Shown here: positions 43,709 to 52,425 of the stretch, in pieces | Position numbering within the stretch: the stretch's first letter is position 1 | How the letters are laid out: every line of letters begins with the position of its first letter | Notes under the pieces: generated by a model | The model's input: only the letters and a program-made list of their open reading frames with translations | What the model was told of the DNA's origin: nothing | The model's database searches: none | Position numbers and translations under genes: made by a program | Source of the DNA: Acinetobacter calcoaceticus ANC 3811 | GTDB lineage: Bacteria; Pseudomonadota; Gammaproteobacteria; Pseudomonadales; Moraxellaceae | NCBI RefSeq assembly: GCF_000399665.1 | Contig: NZ_KB976986.1 | Coordinates: 3,342,733 to 3,406,732, forward strand | Length of the DNA stretch: 64,000 nucleotides | Direction of reading: 5' to 3'

Positions 43709-45682
43709 ATGGAAATATATAAATTAAGAACAACACAAATTTTAAATATTACTAATTTTGACGATTTGGAGAGTTTGGATGATCAACAAGTAATTAATTT
43801 AATTATTAAGTTTGGTTTAAATCATAGAGAGATTACTTTTGATGTTGGGTCGTGGTGTTTTAGTGAAGTTGATAAAAAATCTCGTATTAATAAAATTAAA
43901 CCGGTGAAATTGGATTCATTAAAAAAAGATAGAATTTTACCAATTAAGAAAATAATTTTAAAGTTTGTTGAGGAATCTCAATCTAATAATACATTAAAAG
44001 GTCAGCTTAAAAACTTTAATTATATCATTAATTACATAAATGAAAATTATGGTAATGCAGATGTGTCTAATGTAGAGGATGCTCTTGAAATTTATAAAAA
44101 TTTCACAATTTTTTTATTGGATAAAATAAAGCAATTTACTAAAGGAGGAAATACTTCTGATTTTGGCGGATACTCATTGAAGCAAAAATTATTAAGAATC
44201 TTTTTAGAATTTTCTACTAATTTAACTTCAGAGTACTTTTTATCATCAATTAAAAGAATTAAATCAGATCGAATCAATAGACCAATAACTCAATATAATA
44301 GTGAAGATGTTAATATTTTTTTAGAAAAGCAAATTTATATATTTGAAACTTTAGCTAGATATATTTTGAATAAAGAACCTCTGCCATATATAGTTGATTT
44401 AATTAAGTTTGGAGGGGAAAAATATTTTTTTGAATTTAATAAATCTAAAAAAATAAATTTAATTAAAGATGATATGTTTTATGATGAGGATAATAAGATT
44501 GTACCAATAAATATATTTTTGGATAAGGTTGTAAAAGATAAAAGATTTATTGAATCAAATTCATCAATTACACAATTAAAAGCATCTTATTATTTTAAGG
44601 TAAAAAGCCTAAAAGATTTAAATTTAATGAATTTTCGAAATTGTAATATAAAAGTAAATTTAGCAAATATTGCAATAATGGCTTTTGCAAAAGCATTTAT
44701 CGCTGTCACAGGAGTTAATGAAGCAGTTCTATGTGAGTTAAAAGTAGAAAAATTTGAAATGCTATCATCAAAAAAAGGTATGAGAGGTTATGGTAGTAAA
44801 ATACGTGCAGGGGGGAAAACAGTTCCAATTGAGTTTGGTTTGAAATTTTTAAAATTTTATAAATTATTTCTAGATTTTCGTAGTTATTTATTAAGTGAGT
44901 TTGATAAAGATACAAAAAATGGAATAGATGATAAATTATTCTTTTATATGCCCACAATGACATTATCTAAAATAAATAAATTTACTAAATTAGATAATGT
45001 TTATTTTACTAAATATCATAGATTTTTAAAAGATGTTTTTCAGATTGTACCAGTGCATAATAGAATTTTAAGAAAAAATGTTAGTAATAATTATCTGGCT
45101 ATTAGTAATGATCCTTTACTTACAGCTGAAAAATTAGGTAACACCCCAAAAACTATATTAAAAAACTATACAAATATTTCTTTTGAGGAAATGGCATTGC
45201 AAATGTCGGAATTTTATAAAGCTCAAATTGAATCTACTGTTCTAAGGTATAGATTTAATAGTGAAATTATTGGAGTCAATATTAAAAATTCACAAGAAAA
45301 AAATAAACAAAAATCTACACCTATTGGTCATTGTGAAGAAAGGAGTCCTGCTTTAAAAAAAGAATTTAACGATAATTCTATACAGCCTAATTGCAGTAAC
45401 TTAGAGACTTGTCTTTTTTGTGATAAATATGCAATCCATGCTGATGTTGTTGATATTAAAAAAATTATTTCAGTAAAAATGATTATTGCTAATTTGAAAA
45501 ATAAAACAAAAGAGTCTGAACAAATTATCTATCGTATAAATGAGATTTTAAAATTTATGACTAACAAATTTCCAACCACAAGTTTGATAATTAAAAAAAC
45601 TGAAGAGAATGTCGAGGAAGGCTTTCTTGATGATTTTTGGTTACAACATTTACAACTTCTTGTTAGTTTAGAGGAGATTTAA
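43709..45682 (+). CDS. Degenerate tyrosine recombinase with Cys-rich tail
   Basis: About 657 residues from ATG 43709 (MEIYKLRTTQILNI), behind TAGGA; the longer reading from 43655 lies inside the previous gene. The recombinase fold is visible but the catalytic residues are damaged: 'TGVNEAVLCELKV' has Asn where the first Arg should be, the second motif is 'VHNRILRKN', and the GH box is 'KLGNTPKTILKNYTN'. Tyr remains. A C-terminal segment with 'GHCEER...NCSNLETCLFCDKYA' looks zinc-binding. It is probably a structural or regulatory partner of its neighbours and not a catalyst. The next gene begins directly after the stop. Confidence 0.75.
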   Translation: MEIYKLRTTQILNITNFDDLESLDDQQVINLIIKFGLNHREITFDVGSWCFSEVDKKSRINKIKPVKLDSLKKDRILPIKKIILKFVEESQSNNTLKGQLKNFNYIINYINENYGNADVSNVEDALEIYKNFTIFLLDKIKQFTKGGNTSDFGGYSLKQKLLRIFLEFSTNLTSEYFLSSIKRIKSDRINRPITQYNSEDVNIFLEKQIYIFETLARYILNKEPLPYIVDLIKFGGEKYFFEFNKSKKINLIKDDMFYDEDNKIVPINIFLDKVVKDKRFIESNSSITQLKASYYFKVKSLKDLNLMNFRNCNIKVNLANIAIMAFAKAFIAVTGVNEAVLCELKVEKFEMLSSKKGMRGYGSKIRAGGKTVPIEFGLKFLKFYKLFLDFRSYLLSEFDKDTKNGIDDKLFFYMPTMTLSKINKFTKLDNVYFTKYHRFLKDVFQIVPVHNRILRKNVSNNYLAISNDPLLTAEKLGNTPKTILKNYTNISFEEMALQMSEFYKAQIESTVLRYRFNSEIIGVNIKNSQEKNKQKSTPIGHCEERSPALKKEFNDNSIQPNCSNLETCLFCDKYAIHADVVDIKKIISVKMIIANLKNKTKESEQIIYRINEILKFMTNKFPTTSLIIKKTEENVEEGFLDDFWLQHLQLLVSLEEI

Positions 45683-47650
45683 ATGGAAAATAATTTTTTA
45701 TTCTTAAGTTATGTATTACCCGTTGAGTATCAAAAAAATTATCCGACAAATAAGACTGGTATAACTTTTAATAGTAATGGTACAATTTTATCTTATTTTA
45801 AAGATAATATTTGGGATTTTACTCCTTATTTGTATAGACCAACTATTGCAAATAAAATTGATTTTAATAATATTATACTGGAAGATTCAAATAAAAATCT
45901 TAAGAATTTATTAATATTTCAAGCAAAGTTATTAGTGTATGGTCTTATGTTTTGTAATACTAATAGTAGATCTATAAGTGCTTCATCTATTTTTAGTTAT
46001 TACTTTAATATTAGGATTTTAGTAAGAATAGCATATCAGAATAAATTTTCATTGGATAATTTATCAAGTAATAATAAATTTACTTCATATGTTTTTAAAT
46101 ATTTTCGAAATAAAAAAAGACGGGTCTTTTCTTTTTTTATAACTACATTAAAAAAAATTTCAAGATTATCAGTGACTTTTACTGAGCATAATTTTTCTAT
46201 TAGCCCATCACAATTTAATGAGTTAACTTCTTTTAAAGATAAATTATTGAGTAATGAAATTAAACAACATTTAGTAATTCCAACGAGAATTTATGCAATT
46301 TTAATAAAAAAACAAGAACAAATATTTAATGAGTACCTTAAATATAGATATAAATTTTTACATATTTTTAGGATTGTATTTGATAATGATTTTAGACAAA
46401 CATTAAAATTATCATATAGAAATATTTGGAGTTATGTATTTGATAGAATTAAATTTTTTGGATTAGAAGAAATAGCAAAAAAATATAAAATTAATAATAT
46501 GTTTAATCTAAAGAAATATTACTATAGCCTTATGGAGCTAACAAAATTATCAATTTTGCTGTTTTCTGGAATGCGTATGTCTGAGTGTTTACTTTTGCCA
46601 TTTAATGCATTAAATAAAATATTAATTAAAAATACACAAGTATTCATTTTAAATGGATATACATCTAAATTTACAAAAATTGGTCCAATGAAGACAGTAT
46701 GGATTTGTTCATCTGCTGTGGAAATTGCAATTAAAGTAGCTCAAGAAATGGTAAAAATCTCTACCTTTATCTCAAAAATTCAAACTAAAGATTATTCTCA
46801 ATTTCCTATTTTTTATGCGCCTAAAGGAGGAACAAAAACTAATATTTACAAGTATTCCGTACAAAATAAAATAGATTTTATTCCAACTATTAAATTTTTT
46901 AATCTCGACTTAAATATATGTGAATATGATCTAGAAGAAATGAAAAGAATTGAGCTGCTGAGTGATTTACATGAACGTAAGGTCAAGATTAATCAGCCTT
47001 TTCCTCTGTCAGCACATCAATTTAGAAGAAGTTTAACTGTTTATGCTTCTAGGAGTGGACTAGTTCAAACGCCAGCTTTGAAAGGTCAATTAAAGCATAT
47101 TACAGAGGAAATGACCTATTATTATGGTAATAACTCTCATTTAATACCTAATTATATTTTTGATCAGACGCTAATTGATACTTTTAATGAAGAAAAATTT
47201 ATGGAAAGTCTTCTAAGCTTTAAGGAGGACATTATTGATACAGAAATTCCTCTATTTGGGGCTGAAGGAACTCGTTTACAAAATGCTAAAGAAACTGGAA
47301 ATGTTCCCTTATTTTTAACTGATTTTAAGCATACTGAACAAGCTATAAGAGATGGAAGATTATCTTATAGAAGAACTCCTTTAGGCGGATGTGCGAGAAA
47401 AGAACATTGTGACAAAACAGCTTTTATAAGTATAACCGCATGCATATCATGTAAAGATGCAGTTTTTTCATCAAAATCGATTAAGGCTTTAGAGAAAACA
47501 AAATATCACTTTATGAGTCGATCTTTTCCGTTGAATCATGATGATCCTTATAAAAAACAACTACTTTGCGAAGTAAGGGAAATTGACTCTATTTTACTTA
47601 AGTACAAAAACAGAATTGGAGTAAAAAATGTCACAGAAATCGATGAATGA
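45683..47650 (+). CDS. Tyrosine recombinase, third of the island module (GmtZ/TnpB-like)
   Basis: A 655-residue protein. The catalytic motifs are 'LFSGMRMSECLLLPF' (first Arg), 'LSAHQFRRSLTVYASRSG' (His-x-x-Arg), 'GQLKHITEEMTYYYGNNS' (His and Tyr). A long helical N-terminal half precedes them. The C-terminal region carries 'GGCARKEHCDKTAFISITACISCKDAVF', a Cys/His cluster likely to bind zinc. It begins one base after the degenerate partner and overlaps the small fourth gene by 23 nt. Two catalytic and one degenerate recombinase in one operon suggest a heteromeric recombination complex. Confidence 0.82.
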   Translation: MENNFLFLSYVLPVEYQKNYPTNKTGITFNSNGTILSYFKDNIWDFTPYLYRPTIANKIDFNNIILEDSNKNLKNLLIFQAKLLVYGLMFCNTNSRSISASSIFSYYFNIRILVRIAYQNKFSLDNLSSNNKFTSYVFKYFRNKKRRVFSFFITTLKKISRLSVTFTEHNFSISPSQFNELTSFKDKLLSNEIKQHLVIPTRIYAILIKKQEQIFNEYLKYRYKFLHIFRIVFDNDFRQTLKLSYRNIWSYVFDRIKFFGLEEIAKKYKINNMFNLKKYYYSLMELTKLSILLFSGMRMSECLLLPFNALNKILIKNTQVFILNGYTSKFTKIGPMKTVWICSSAVEIAIKVAQEMVKISTFISKIQTKDYSQFPIFYAPKGGTKTNIYKYSVQNKIDFIPTIKFFNLDLNICEYDLEEMKRIELLSDLHERKVKINQPFPLSAHQFRRSLTVYASRSGLVQTPALKGQLKHITEEMTYYYGNNSHLIPNYIFDQTLIDTFNEEKFMESLLSFKEDIIDTEIPLFGAEGTRLQNAKETGNVPLFLTDFKHTEQAIRDGRLSYRRTPLGGCARKEHCDKTAFISITACISCKDAVFSSKSIKALEKTKYHFMSRSFPLNHDDPYKKQLLCEVREIDSILLKYKNRIGVKNVTEIDE

Positions 47651-48047
47651 ATACTATTCTGCATTAGAAAGACTTATAAAAGATGAGCCCATAAACTTGG
47701 AGAAAGGGACAAAAATTAATTTTGATACAGTGGCATTAGAAGCAGGACGAGGAAGAGGAGCTATAAAAGGTGATTCTGAAGAAATTAGAAATTTAAAACT
47801 TAAGATTAATGAAGCTCAAACTTTAAAGAAGAAAAAGAATAGTGCTAAAGAAATTGCCAAAGAAACTAAAGATTGGAAGGCTAAATATTTAAAAATTAAG
47901 GAGAAATATGAGAATTTAGAAAGAGAGCAAAAAATTCAGGCTGAACAGTTAGTTAGTGTTATATTTCAATTAGCTGAAACCAAAAAAGAACTCACTAATT
48001 TTATGTCGAAAAATGATAATTTAATAAGATTTAATAAAAATAATTAA
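47628..48047 (+). CDS. Small coiled-coil protein of the recombination module (GmtX/TnpC-like)
   Basis: A 139-residue, very basic and Lys/Glu-rich protein that starts at ATG 47628 inside the end of the preceding gene (RBS GGAG, six bases). 'FDTVALEAGRGRGAIKGDSEEI' (about residues 27-48) is followed by a long heptad region, 'AKEIAKETKDWKAKYLKIKEKYENLEREQKIQAEQL', a coiled coil. In Tn554 and gamma-mobile-trio elements a small third protein follows the recombinases; this is the likely counterpart. Function unknown. Confidence 0.7.
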   Translation: MSQKSMNEYYSALERLIKDEPINLEKGTKINFDTVALEAGRGRGAIKGDSEEIRNLKLKINEAQTLKKKKNSAKEIAKETKDWKAKYLKIKEKYENLEREQKIQAEQLVSVIFQLAETKKELTNFMSKNDNLIRFNKNN

Positions 48048-48116
48048 ATTTTCCCTTCAATATAAGTAACAGTTTACCTTCCTAAAAAAGCCCTTAATGT
48101 TTTGAATCGATTTGGC

Positions 48117-49688
48117 CTATTTTTTTTCTCCTGCAAGTGGATCTAAAGTTGTAGTTCGAAAGTACTTACCAAGCCTATTTGAATTATCAATTTTAACTTT
48201 ATATATTTGATTTTTAGATATTTTATCTTTAGTTAGAGATATATTTGCTTCTTTAAAAATATGTCGAATATAAACATTTTCATAAATTTTTAGATTAAAA
48301 ATATTATCAATTTCAATAAGTGTGTTCTGCTCAATAGTAATTTCATTACTATTCTGAATAAAAATTATAGATAAGTTTTTATCTTCAAATAAAGTACAGT
48401 CGCATGAAAAATCATCAACAATTTCTATAGTTTTTAGTGCTTCTACCGTCTCAAAAATATCTTGATGTTCTTCTGCAGTAAAAGTGATTTCACTTTGAAA
48501 TGGGATCTCAATTTTTAAAATATTACATAGTAGTGAAGAGTAGTAAGTGTATGATAATAATGAATTTAATCCATAAAATGTTGTTTGGGGTATATTGGAT
48601 GTTGTTGAAAATACAAGTAATCCTTCTATATAAATTTTTATAGAAAATTTATTAAGATTAGATAAAGTCTTATAAAGTTTAAAAATTTGTTCAAAATAAT
48701 TTAATTGCGATAAAAGTTTATTATCCCAGAGATGAACATTTAAATTTAAGTTCATTGCATCTTTTATAGAACCACCTTTGTAAGGGATTTGGTTGATATT
48801 AAAAGTCAGCAATCCTTCAAATTTTTGACTAAAAAACGAAAAAGTAGTACGACCAAGAATCAGCACATCTTCAAAGGTTACTAAACTATTTCCCTCTTCA
48901 TTTTCTATCTCAACGACAGCTTTTCTTTTATTATTAGGTTCAATTGTTAAGGTCGCATCTTCCGAATCTGTTGGTAAGAGCACATTTAAACCAGAAGAAT
49001 TAGTCATAATTTTTGAAATATCACATGAAAAGCGATGACCATGGTCAAGAAGGTCTTGGAATTTCTGTGTATATTCTTTAGGACTGACAGGAGTAAATTT
49101 TACCGTGATAGCTTCTTCAGTATTCTCTTTAATATTTATATTAAAATAATCATGCCCATTTATAAAAGAATAATGTACATCTAAACGAGGATCTAAGTGG
49201 TTAATATGTTGATTAATAGCTTTTGCAATTTCAGATAGGGAGCTCTGGATCCTCCTAGGTACACTTATACCTGAAGCTTGTAATAAAGAATGGTTTACTT
49301 GGTACTCAGCTTCACTTTGTGTGTAAAGTTTTTGATTTAAATTTTGTTTTATTCTCTGTTCAGCTAAATTTTTCCATCGATGCAATAATGGAGTAGGATA
49401 CAAATCTGGTTCTCTGTCAATTTTAGTTGCACAAGTAGAACAAAGCCAAATTCCATTATTTATATGCTTTCTTTCTTCCTGTGTCATTGTGGAATTATAG
49501 CGTGGTCCCCCAATCGCTGCTGCACAAATATGAGCAGCAATACCCGTCTCATTTACCTTTGAAGTATCAGTAAGTTGTGGTTCGGATGTTTGTACATAAC
49601 AATCAGGATTAGAACAAATACCAGACACTCTACGTTTAAGTAAATTAATTGTTGCTTGGGTAAAGTTATCTCTATTTGTAGTAGCCAT
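48117..49688 (-). CDS. HNH-type zinc/nuclease domain fused to a large unknown C-terminal region
   Basis: A 523-residue protein. The N-terminal ~110 residues hold an HNH-like zinc domain: Cys25-x4-Cys30 (GICSNPDC), His53 in 'AAHICAAAIGGPRY', 'EERKHINNGIWLCSTCATKIDREPDLYP' with Cys83-x2-Cys86, and Asn77 and Asn78. The other ~400 residues form a beta-rich region I do not recognise ('FTPVSPKEYTQKFQDLL', 'FKLYKTLSNLNKFSIKIYIEG'). HNH front ends of this sort are common in defence islands, where the C-terminal part senses or regulates. It converges on the recombinase module and is strongly AT-rich. Candidate restriction/defence effector, not assigned further. Confidence 0.7.
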   Translation of the reverse strand: MATTNRDNFTQATINLLKRRVSGICSNPDCYVQTSEPQLTDTSKVNETGIAAHICAAAIGGPRYNSTMTQEERKHINNGIWLCSTCATKIDREPDLYPTPLLHRWKNLAEQRIKQNLNQKLYTQSEAEYQVNHSLLQASGISVPRRIQSSLSEIAKAINQHINHLDPRLDVHYSFINGHDYFNINIKENTEEAITVKFTPVSPKEYTQKFQDLLDHGHRFSCDISKIMTNSSGLNVLLPTDSEDATLTIEPNNKRKAVVEIENEEGNSLVTFEDVLILGRTTFSFFSQKFEGLLTFNINQIPYKGGSIKDAMNLNLNVHLWDNKLLSQLNYFEQIFKLYKTLSNLNKFSIKIYIEGLLVFSTTSNIPQTTFYGLNSLLSYTYYSSLLCNILKIEIPFQSEITFTAEEHQDIFETVEALKTIEIVDDFSCDCTLFEDKNLSIIFIQNSNEITIEQNTLIEIDNIFNLKIYENVYIRHIFKEANISLTKDKISKNQIYKVKIDNSNRLGKYFRTTTLDPLAGEKK

Positions 49689-49813
49689 ATATCTAACAAT
49701 AAAATATTATTAGTATGATTTTTAAAGTATTACAAAGATATGTCAATAAATTACTTTTAAATTGACGATTAATATTAATAATTTTATAGGCTAGTTATCA
49801 ACACTTGATATTT

Positions 49814-50038
49814 TTAATTTTCATCGAATAGATGAAGTAATTTTTTTTGTGTCCTCAGGTGGGTACTTAAGCTAAAAAGGCAAGATGAACACAAGTAAAC
49901 TTCGTTTTCTTCACTTTTCTCTTGAGTTGCTTTTTGAGTAACCGTTTTTAAAATTCCATAACTATCTAAACAAACTCTATCACAGATATCACAAGTGATT
50001 TTTTTATCTATATTTTGAGGAGCATTATTCACTTCCAT
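49814..50038 (-). CDS. Small zinc-ribbon protein
   Basis: A 74-residue protein with two CxxC pairs: 'ITCDICDRVCLDSYG' near residue 16 and 'VYLCSSCLFSLSTHLRTQKK' near residue 50. It looks like a zinc ribbon with a short helical tail. The acidic linker between is 'KATQEKSEENE'. It lies on the minus strand 64 nt beyond the coiled-coil gene and may share its transcript. No known function; such ribbons occur with restriction and phage-related modules. Confidence 0.6.
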   Translation of the reverse strand: MEVNNAPQNIDKKITCDICDRVCLDSYGILKTVTQKATQEKSEENEVYLCSSCLFSLSTHLRTQKKLLHLFDEN

Positions 50039-50102
50039 TTAGTTAAACCCATTATATCTTCTTTAGATAAAAAATTGATATTTATAGCTTCTTCAACTTT
50101 CT

Positions 50103-50591
50103 TTAGTTAAATACTTTAAAGATTGCATCAAGAGCATTCATATTTGATTCTAATGCAAGATACTCACGTTCTTTTTCATGAATTAACGATTCAATTTCAA
50201 ATTGAATTTTAGGAAATTCTCTACTGTATTCTTTTAAAAATTCAATTTCTAACTCTTTTTGTTTAATAGCTTTTTTTAGCGTTTGCACCTTTTGATAAAT
50301 CGACTCATAAGATGGTCGAAGCTCCTTTGCTAAATTTTCTTTCATTAATTGGTGCTTTGTATAGGCAGAACTATATCTATGAGGAACAGTTGATGTATCC
50401 AAGATAAAATACTCCTTTACTAAAGACTTTTTAAAAAATTTATAAATGAAATGGAAGTTCTCTTCAGTATTTAAGCCACTTGATCGTTCTTGTACAAAGA
50501 TAGTCCAGATTTGCTGAAATTCATGATTCTGAAAGTTTTTGTTTAGCAGAAAGCGAACAAATGATCTTTGAAGAATTTCTCCTTTTGTCAT
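50103..50591 (-). CDS. Coiled-coil protein of unknown function
   Basis: About 162 residues from ATG 50591 (MTKGEILQRSFVRFLLN); a GTG at 50600 is an alternative start. The first half is helical and aromatic ('HEFQQIWTIFVQERSS', 'FIYKFFKKSLVKEYFILD'). The second half is a long charged coiled coil (about 82-145, 'QTLKKAIKQKELEIEFLKEYSREFPKIQFEIESLIHEKEREYLALE'-like spacing). It is divergent from the XRE gene; a palindrome lies between the two starts. No known family. Confidence 0.6.
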   Translation of the reverse strand: MTKGEILQRSFVRFLLNKNFQNHEFQQIWTIFVQERSSGLNTEENFHFIYKFFKKSLVKEYFILDTSTVPHRYSSAYTKHQLMKENLAKELRPSYESIYQKVQTLKKAIKQKELEIEFLKEYSREFPKIQFEIESLIHEKEREYLALESNMNALDAIFKVFN

Positions 50592-50615
50592 ACAGATCAC
50601 TACATTTAAAAAGAA

Positions 50616-50636
50616 ATTATCCTATTTTGGGATAAT
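50616..50636. promoter_or_regulatory. Operator palindrome between coiled-coil gene and XRE gene
   Basis: The perfect 7-bp inverted repeat ATTATCC-N7-GGATAAT lies 25 nt from the minus-strand start and 28 nt from the XRE start, and a further GGGATAG half-site follows at 50640-50646. Its position suits an XRE autorepressor controlling both promoters. Confidence 0.65.
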
Positions 50637-50663
50637 TGTTGGGATAGTACACCATCTCTGGTT

Positions 50664-50903
50664 ATGAGCTCAATACATGACCCGAGATATATTGGTCTAA
50701 TACATTGTTTAATATCGATACGTGAGGAAAGAAATATTACTCAGGTACAGATAGCCTCATCGTTGAAAAAGCCCCAATCCTACGTAGCTAAAGTTGAAAA
50801 CTTAGATAGAAGATTGGATATCATTGAATTAAAAGATTGGTTGAATGTACTTGGTGTAAAATTCGCAGAATTTATTAGTATTTCAAATATAGAAAATATT
50901 TAA
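50664..50903 (+). CDS. XRE-family helix-turn-helix regulator
   Basis: A 79-residue protein that is nearly all HTH: 'IRE(E)RNITQVQIASSLKKPQSYVAKVENLDRRLDIIELKDWLNVLGVKF' gives the typical Q-x3-A...S-Y-V-x-K-x-E recognition helix. It lacks any other domain and resembles small C-protein or TA-type regulators. The divergent coiled-coil gene and the palindrome upstream suggest that it controls them and perhaps the phosphatase downstream. Confidence 0.8.
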   Translation: MSSIHDPRYIGLIHCLISIREERNITQVQIASSLKKPQSYVAKVENLDRRLDIIELKDWLNVLGVKFAEFISISNIENI

Positions 50904-50959
50904 TAATTTTTTAATTTCTTATAAGCTCAATAATAACTAAGCAAGTTATAACTACTAAA

Positions 50960-51661
50960 TTGGACCTATTTCCTACTAAATTATTAATTGAAACCTATGA
51001 TGCATCTCATGTAAGCCGACTTTTTGTTGTCGGTGATATTCATGGATGTTATGAGGAATTAATGAATAAACTCCTCGAAGTAAATTTTGATTTTGAGGCG
51101 GATATGCTTATATCAGTCGGAGACCTAGTTGATAGAGGTAAAGACAGTCTCAAATGTATTGAACTTGTCAAAAAACCTTGGTTTAAAGCTATACGTGGCA
51201 ATCATGAACAAATGTGTTTAGAAGCATCAATAGCACCTGAAATGAGAGGGTTTCATTGTAAACATGGGGGAGAGTGGTTATATGGACTTACAATGGAAAA
51301 CTATAAAGAAGTTTTGGATGTCTGCTTAAATTTACCTATTGTGTTAGAAGTTGCTTTTAGGGGGGGAAAGTATGGGTTTGTGCATGCAGATATTAAGCAA
51401 AATGATTGGTTAGATTTTAAAAATGATATCTTAAAGAAAGACTATTTTTCTGAATCAAACTCTTCTACATTACAAAGTGCGCTATGGGGAAGGAGTAGAA
51501 TATTGGGGAAGCACCCGCTGAAATATCAAGAAATAATAGGTATTCATGAAGTGTACTTAGGACATACAGTAGTGGATTCTCCAGTTTATAAAGACAATTG
51601 TATTTATATTGACACAGGGGTAGTTTTTGGTAAACAACTAACGTTTCTAGAAATTAAATAA
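50960..51661 (+). CDS. PPP-family metallophosphatase, PrpA/lambda-phosphatase-like
   Basis: A 233-residue protein with the four PPP motifs: Asp26-x-His28 ('VVGDIHGCYEEL'), Gly54-Asp55-x2-Asp58-Arg-Gly ('SVGDLVDRGKDS'), Gly80-Asn81-His82-Glu83 ('AIRGNHEQM'), and the later 'YGFVHADIKQ' and 'YLGHTVVD' histidines. This matches bacterial Ser/Thr protein phosphatases (PrpA/PrpB) and lambda phosphatase, binding two Mn or Fe/Zn ions. The start is TTG 50960 because no in-frame ATG lies close upstream. Its substrate in the island is unknown; it may reverse phosphorylation in a defence pathway. Confidence 0.85.
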   Translation: MDLFPTKLLIETYDASHVSRLFVVGDIHGCYEELMNKLLEVNFDFEADMLISVGDLVDRGKDSLKCIELVKKPWFKAIRGNHEQMCLEASIAPEMRGFHCKHGGEWLYGLTMENYKEVLDVCLNLPIVLEVAFRGGKYGFVHADIKQNDWLDFKNDILKKDYFSESNSSTLQSALWGRSRILGKHPLKYQEIIGIHEVYLGHTVVDSPVYKDNCIYIDTGVVFGKQLTFLEIK

Positions 51662-51706
51662 TAATATGTAAATTTTATAAAAGTCTTTGTCTTCATGGGA
51701 GTGGCA

Positions 51707-52423
51707 ATGAAAAAATATAGTCAAAAACATATCTATAATTTATTATTAAAAATTAATCAATATGAAAAAAACTTTAAACTAAAGAAAAGCTCTAGAAATA
51801 GGGCTCTAAGGCAGGGTTTTTTTTGGTTGAATATGACATGTTTAATGTTTTCAATTATATTATTTATTTTAGGGGTTTATCTTTCTCTACAAATATTAAT
51901 AGTCATATCTTTGATATTGTTGTTGATATGTGAAGGGTTGTTATTGGTTGATGTAATTATAGATATTGTATACTCAAGAAAAGATATTAAGTATTTTTTT
52001 AATGAGCCTGTAGGTATACTTTTACGGAATGCTAATATATCAGCAAGATCTGCTATTGAGTATTTACCAGAACTAATAGCTTTTGAATATGATGACCTAG
52101 AATTAGCTAGAAGAGAAATTGCTTATGAGAAAGATCATTTTGATAAAAGAACATCTATCCTTACGGGTTCTTTAGACAAAATTGGAATATTTCCATCAAT
52201 TTTAGCAACAATGGTATTGTTACTCACTCATTTAAGTAATAATAAAACTTTCGAATTTTTACAAGAACATCCAGAGTTCCAATTTCTATTCTATGTATTA
52301 ATTGCTGTTGTTGTAATCTTTCAACTATTTTCAATATTTACAAATTTTATTTCATTAAAGTTATCTTATTTAATTCAAGTTATTGAATATGCTATTAATT
52401 TAAAAGAAAATAAGAATAATTAA
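51707..52423 (+). CDS. Membrane protein of unknown function
   Basis: About 238 residues from ATG 51707 (MKKYSQKHIYNLLLKINQYEK), with GGGAGTGG upstream; ATG 51695 is an alternative. Helices lie at about 42-62, 67-90, 160-180 and 195-222. A cytoplasmic-looking helical segment, 'FNEPVGILLRNANISARSAIEYLPELI', lies between the pairs. It is very Ile/Lys/Asn rich, as the rest of the island. It converges on another membrane protein, two bases after its stop. No family recognised. Confidence 0.65.
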   Translation: MKKYSQKHIYNLLLKINQYEKNFKLKKSSRNRALRQGFFWLNMTCLMFSIILFILGVYLSLQILIVISLILLLICEGLLLVDVIIDIVYSRKDIKYFFNEPVGILLRNANISARSAIEYLPELIAFEYDDLELARREIAYEKDHFDKRTSILTGSLDKIGIFPSILATMVLLLTHLSNNKTFEFLQEHPEFQFLFYVLIAVVVIFQLFSIFTNFISLKLSYLIQVIEYAINLKENKNN

Positions 52424-52425
52424 TA

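Noticed and set aside
50103..50903. Toxin-antitoxin pair formed by the coiled-coil protein and XRE regulator
   Set aside because: They are divergent rather than in one operon, and the 162-residue protein has no toxin motif that I recognise.
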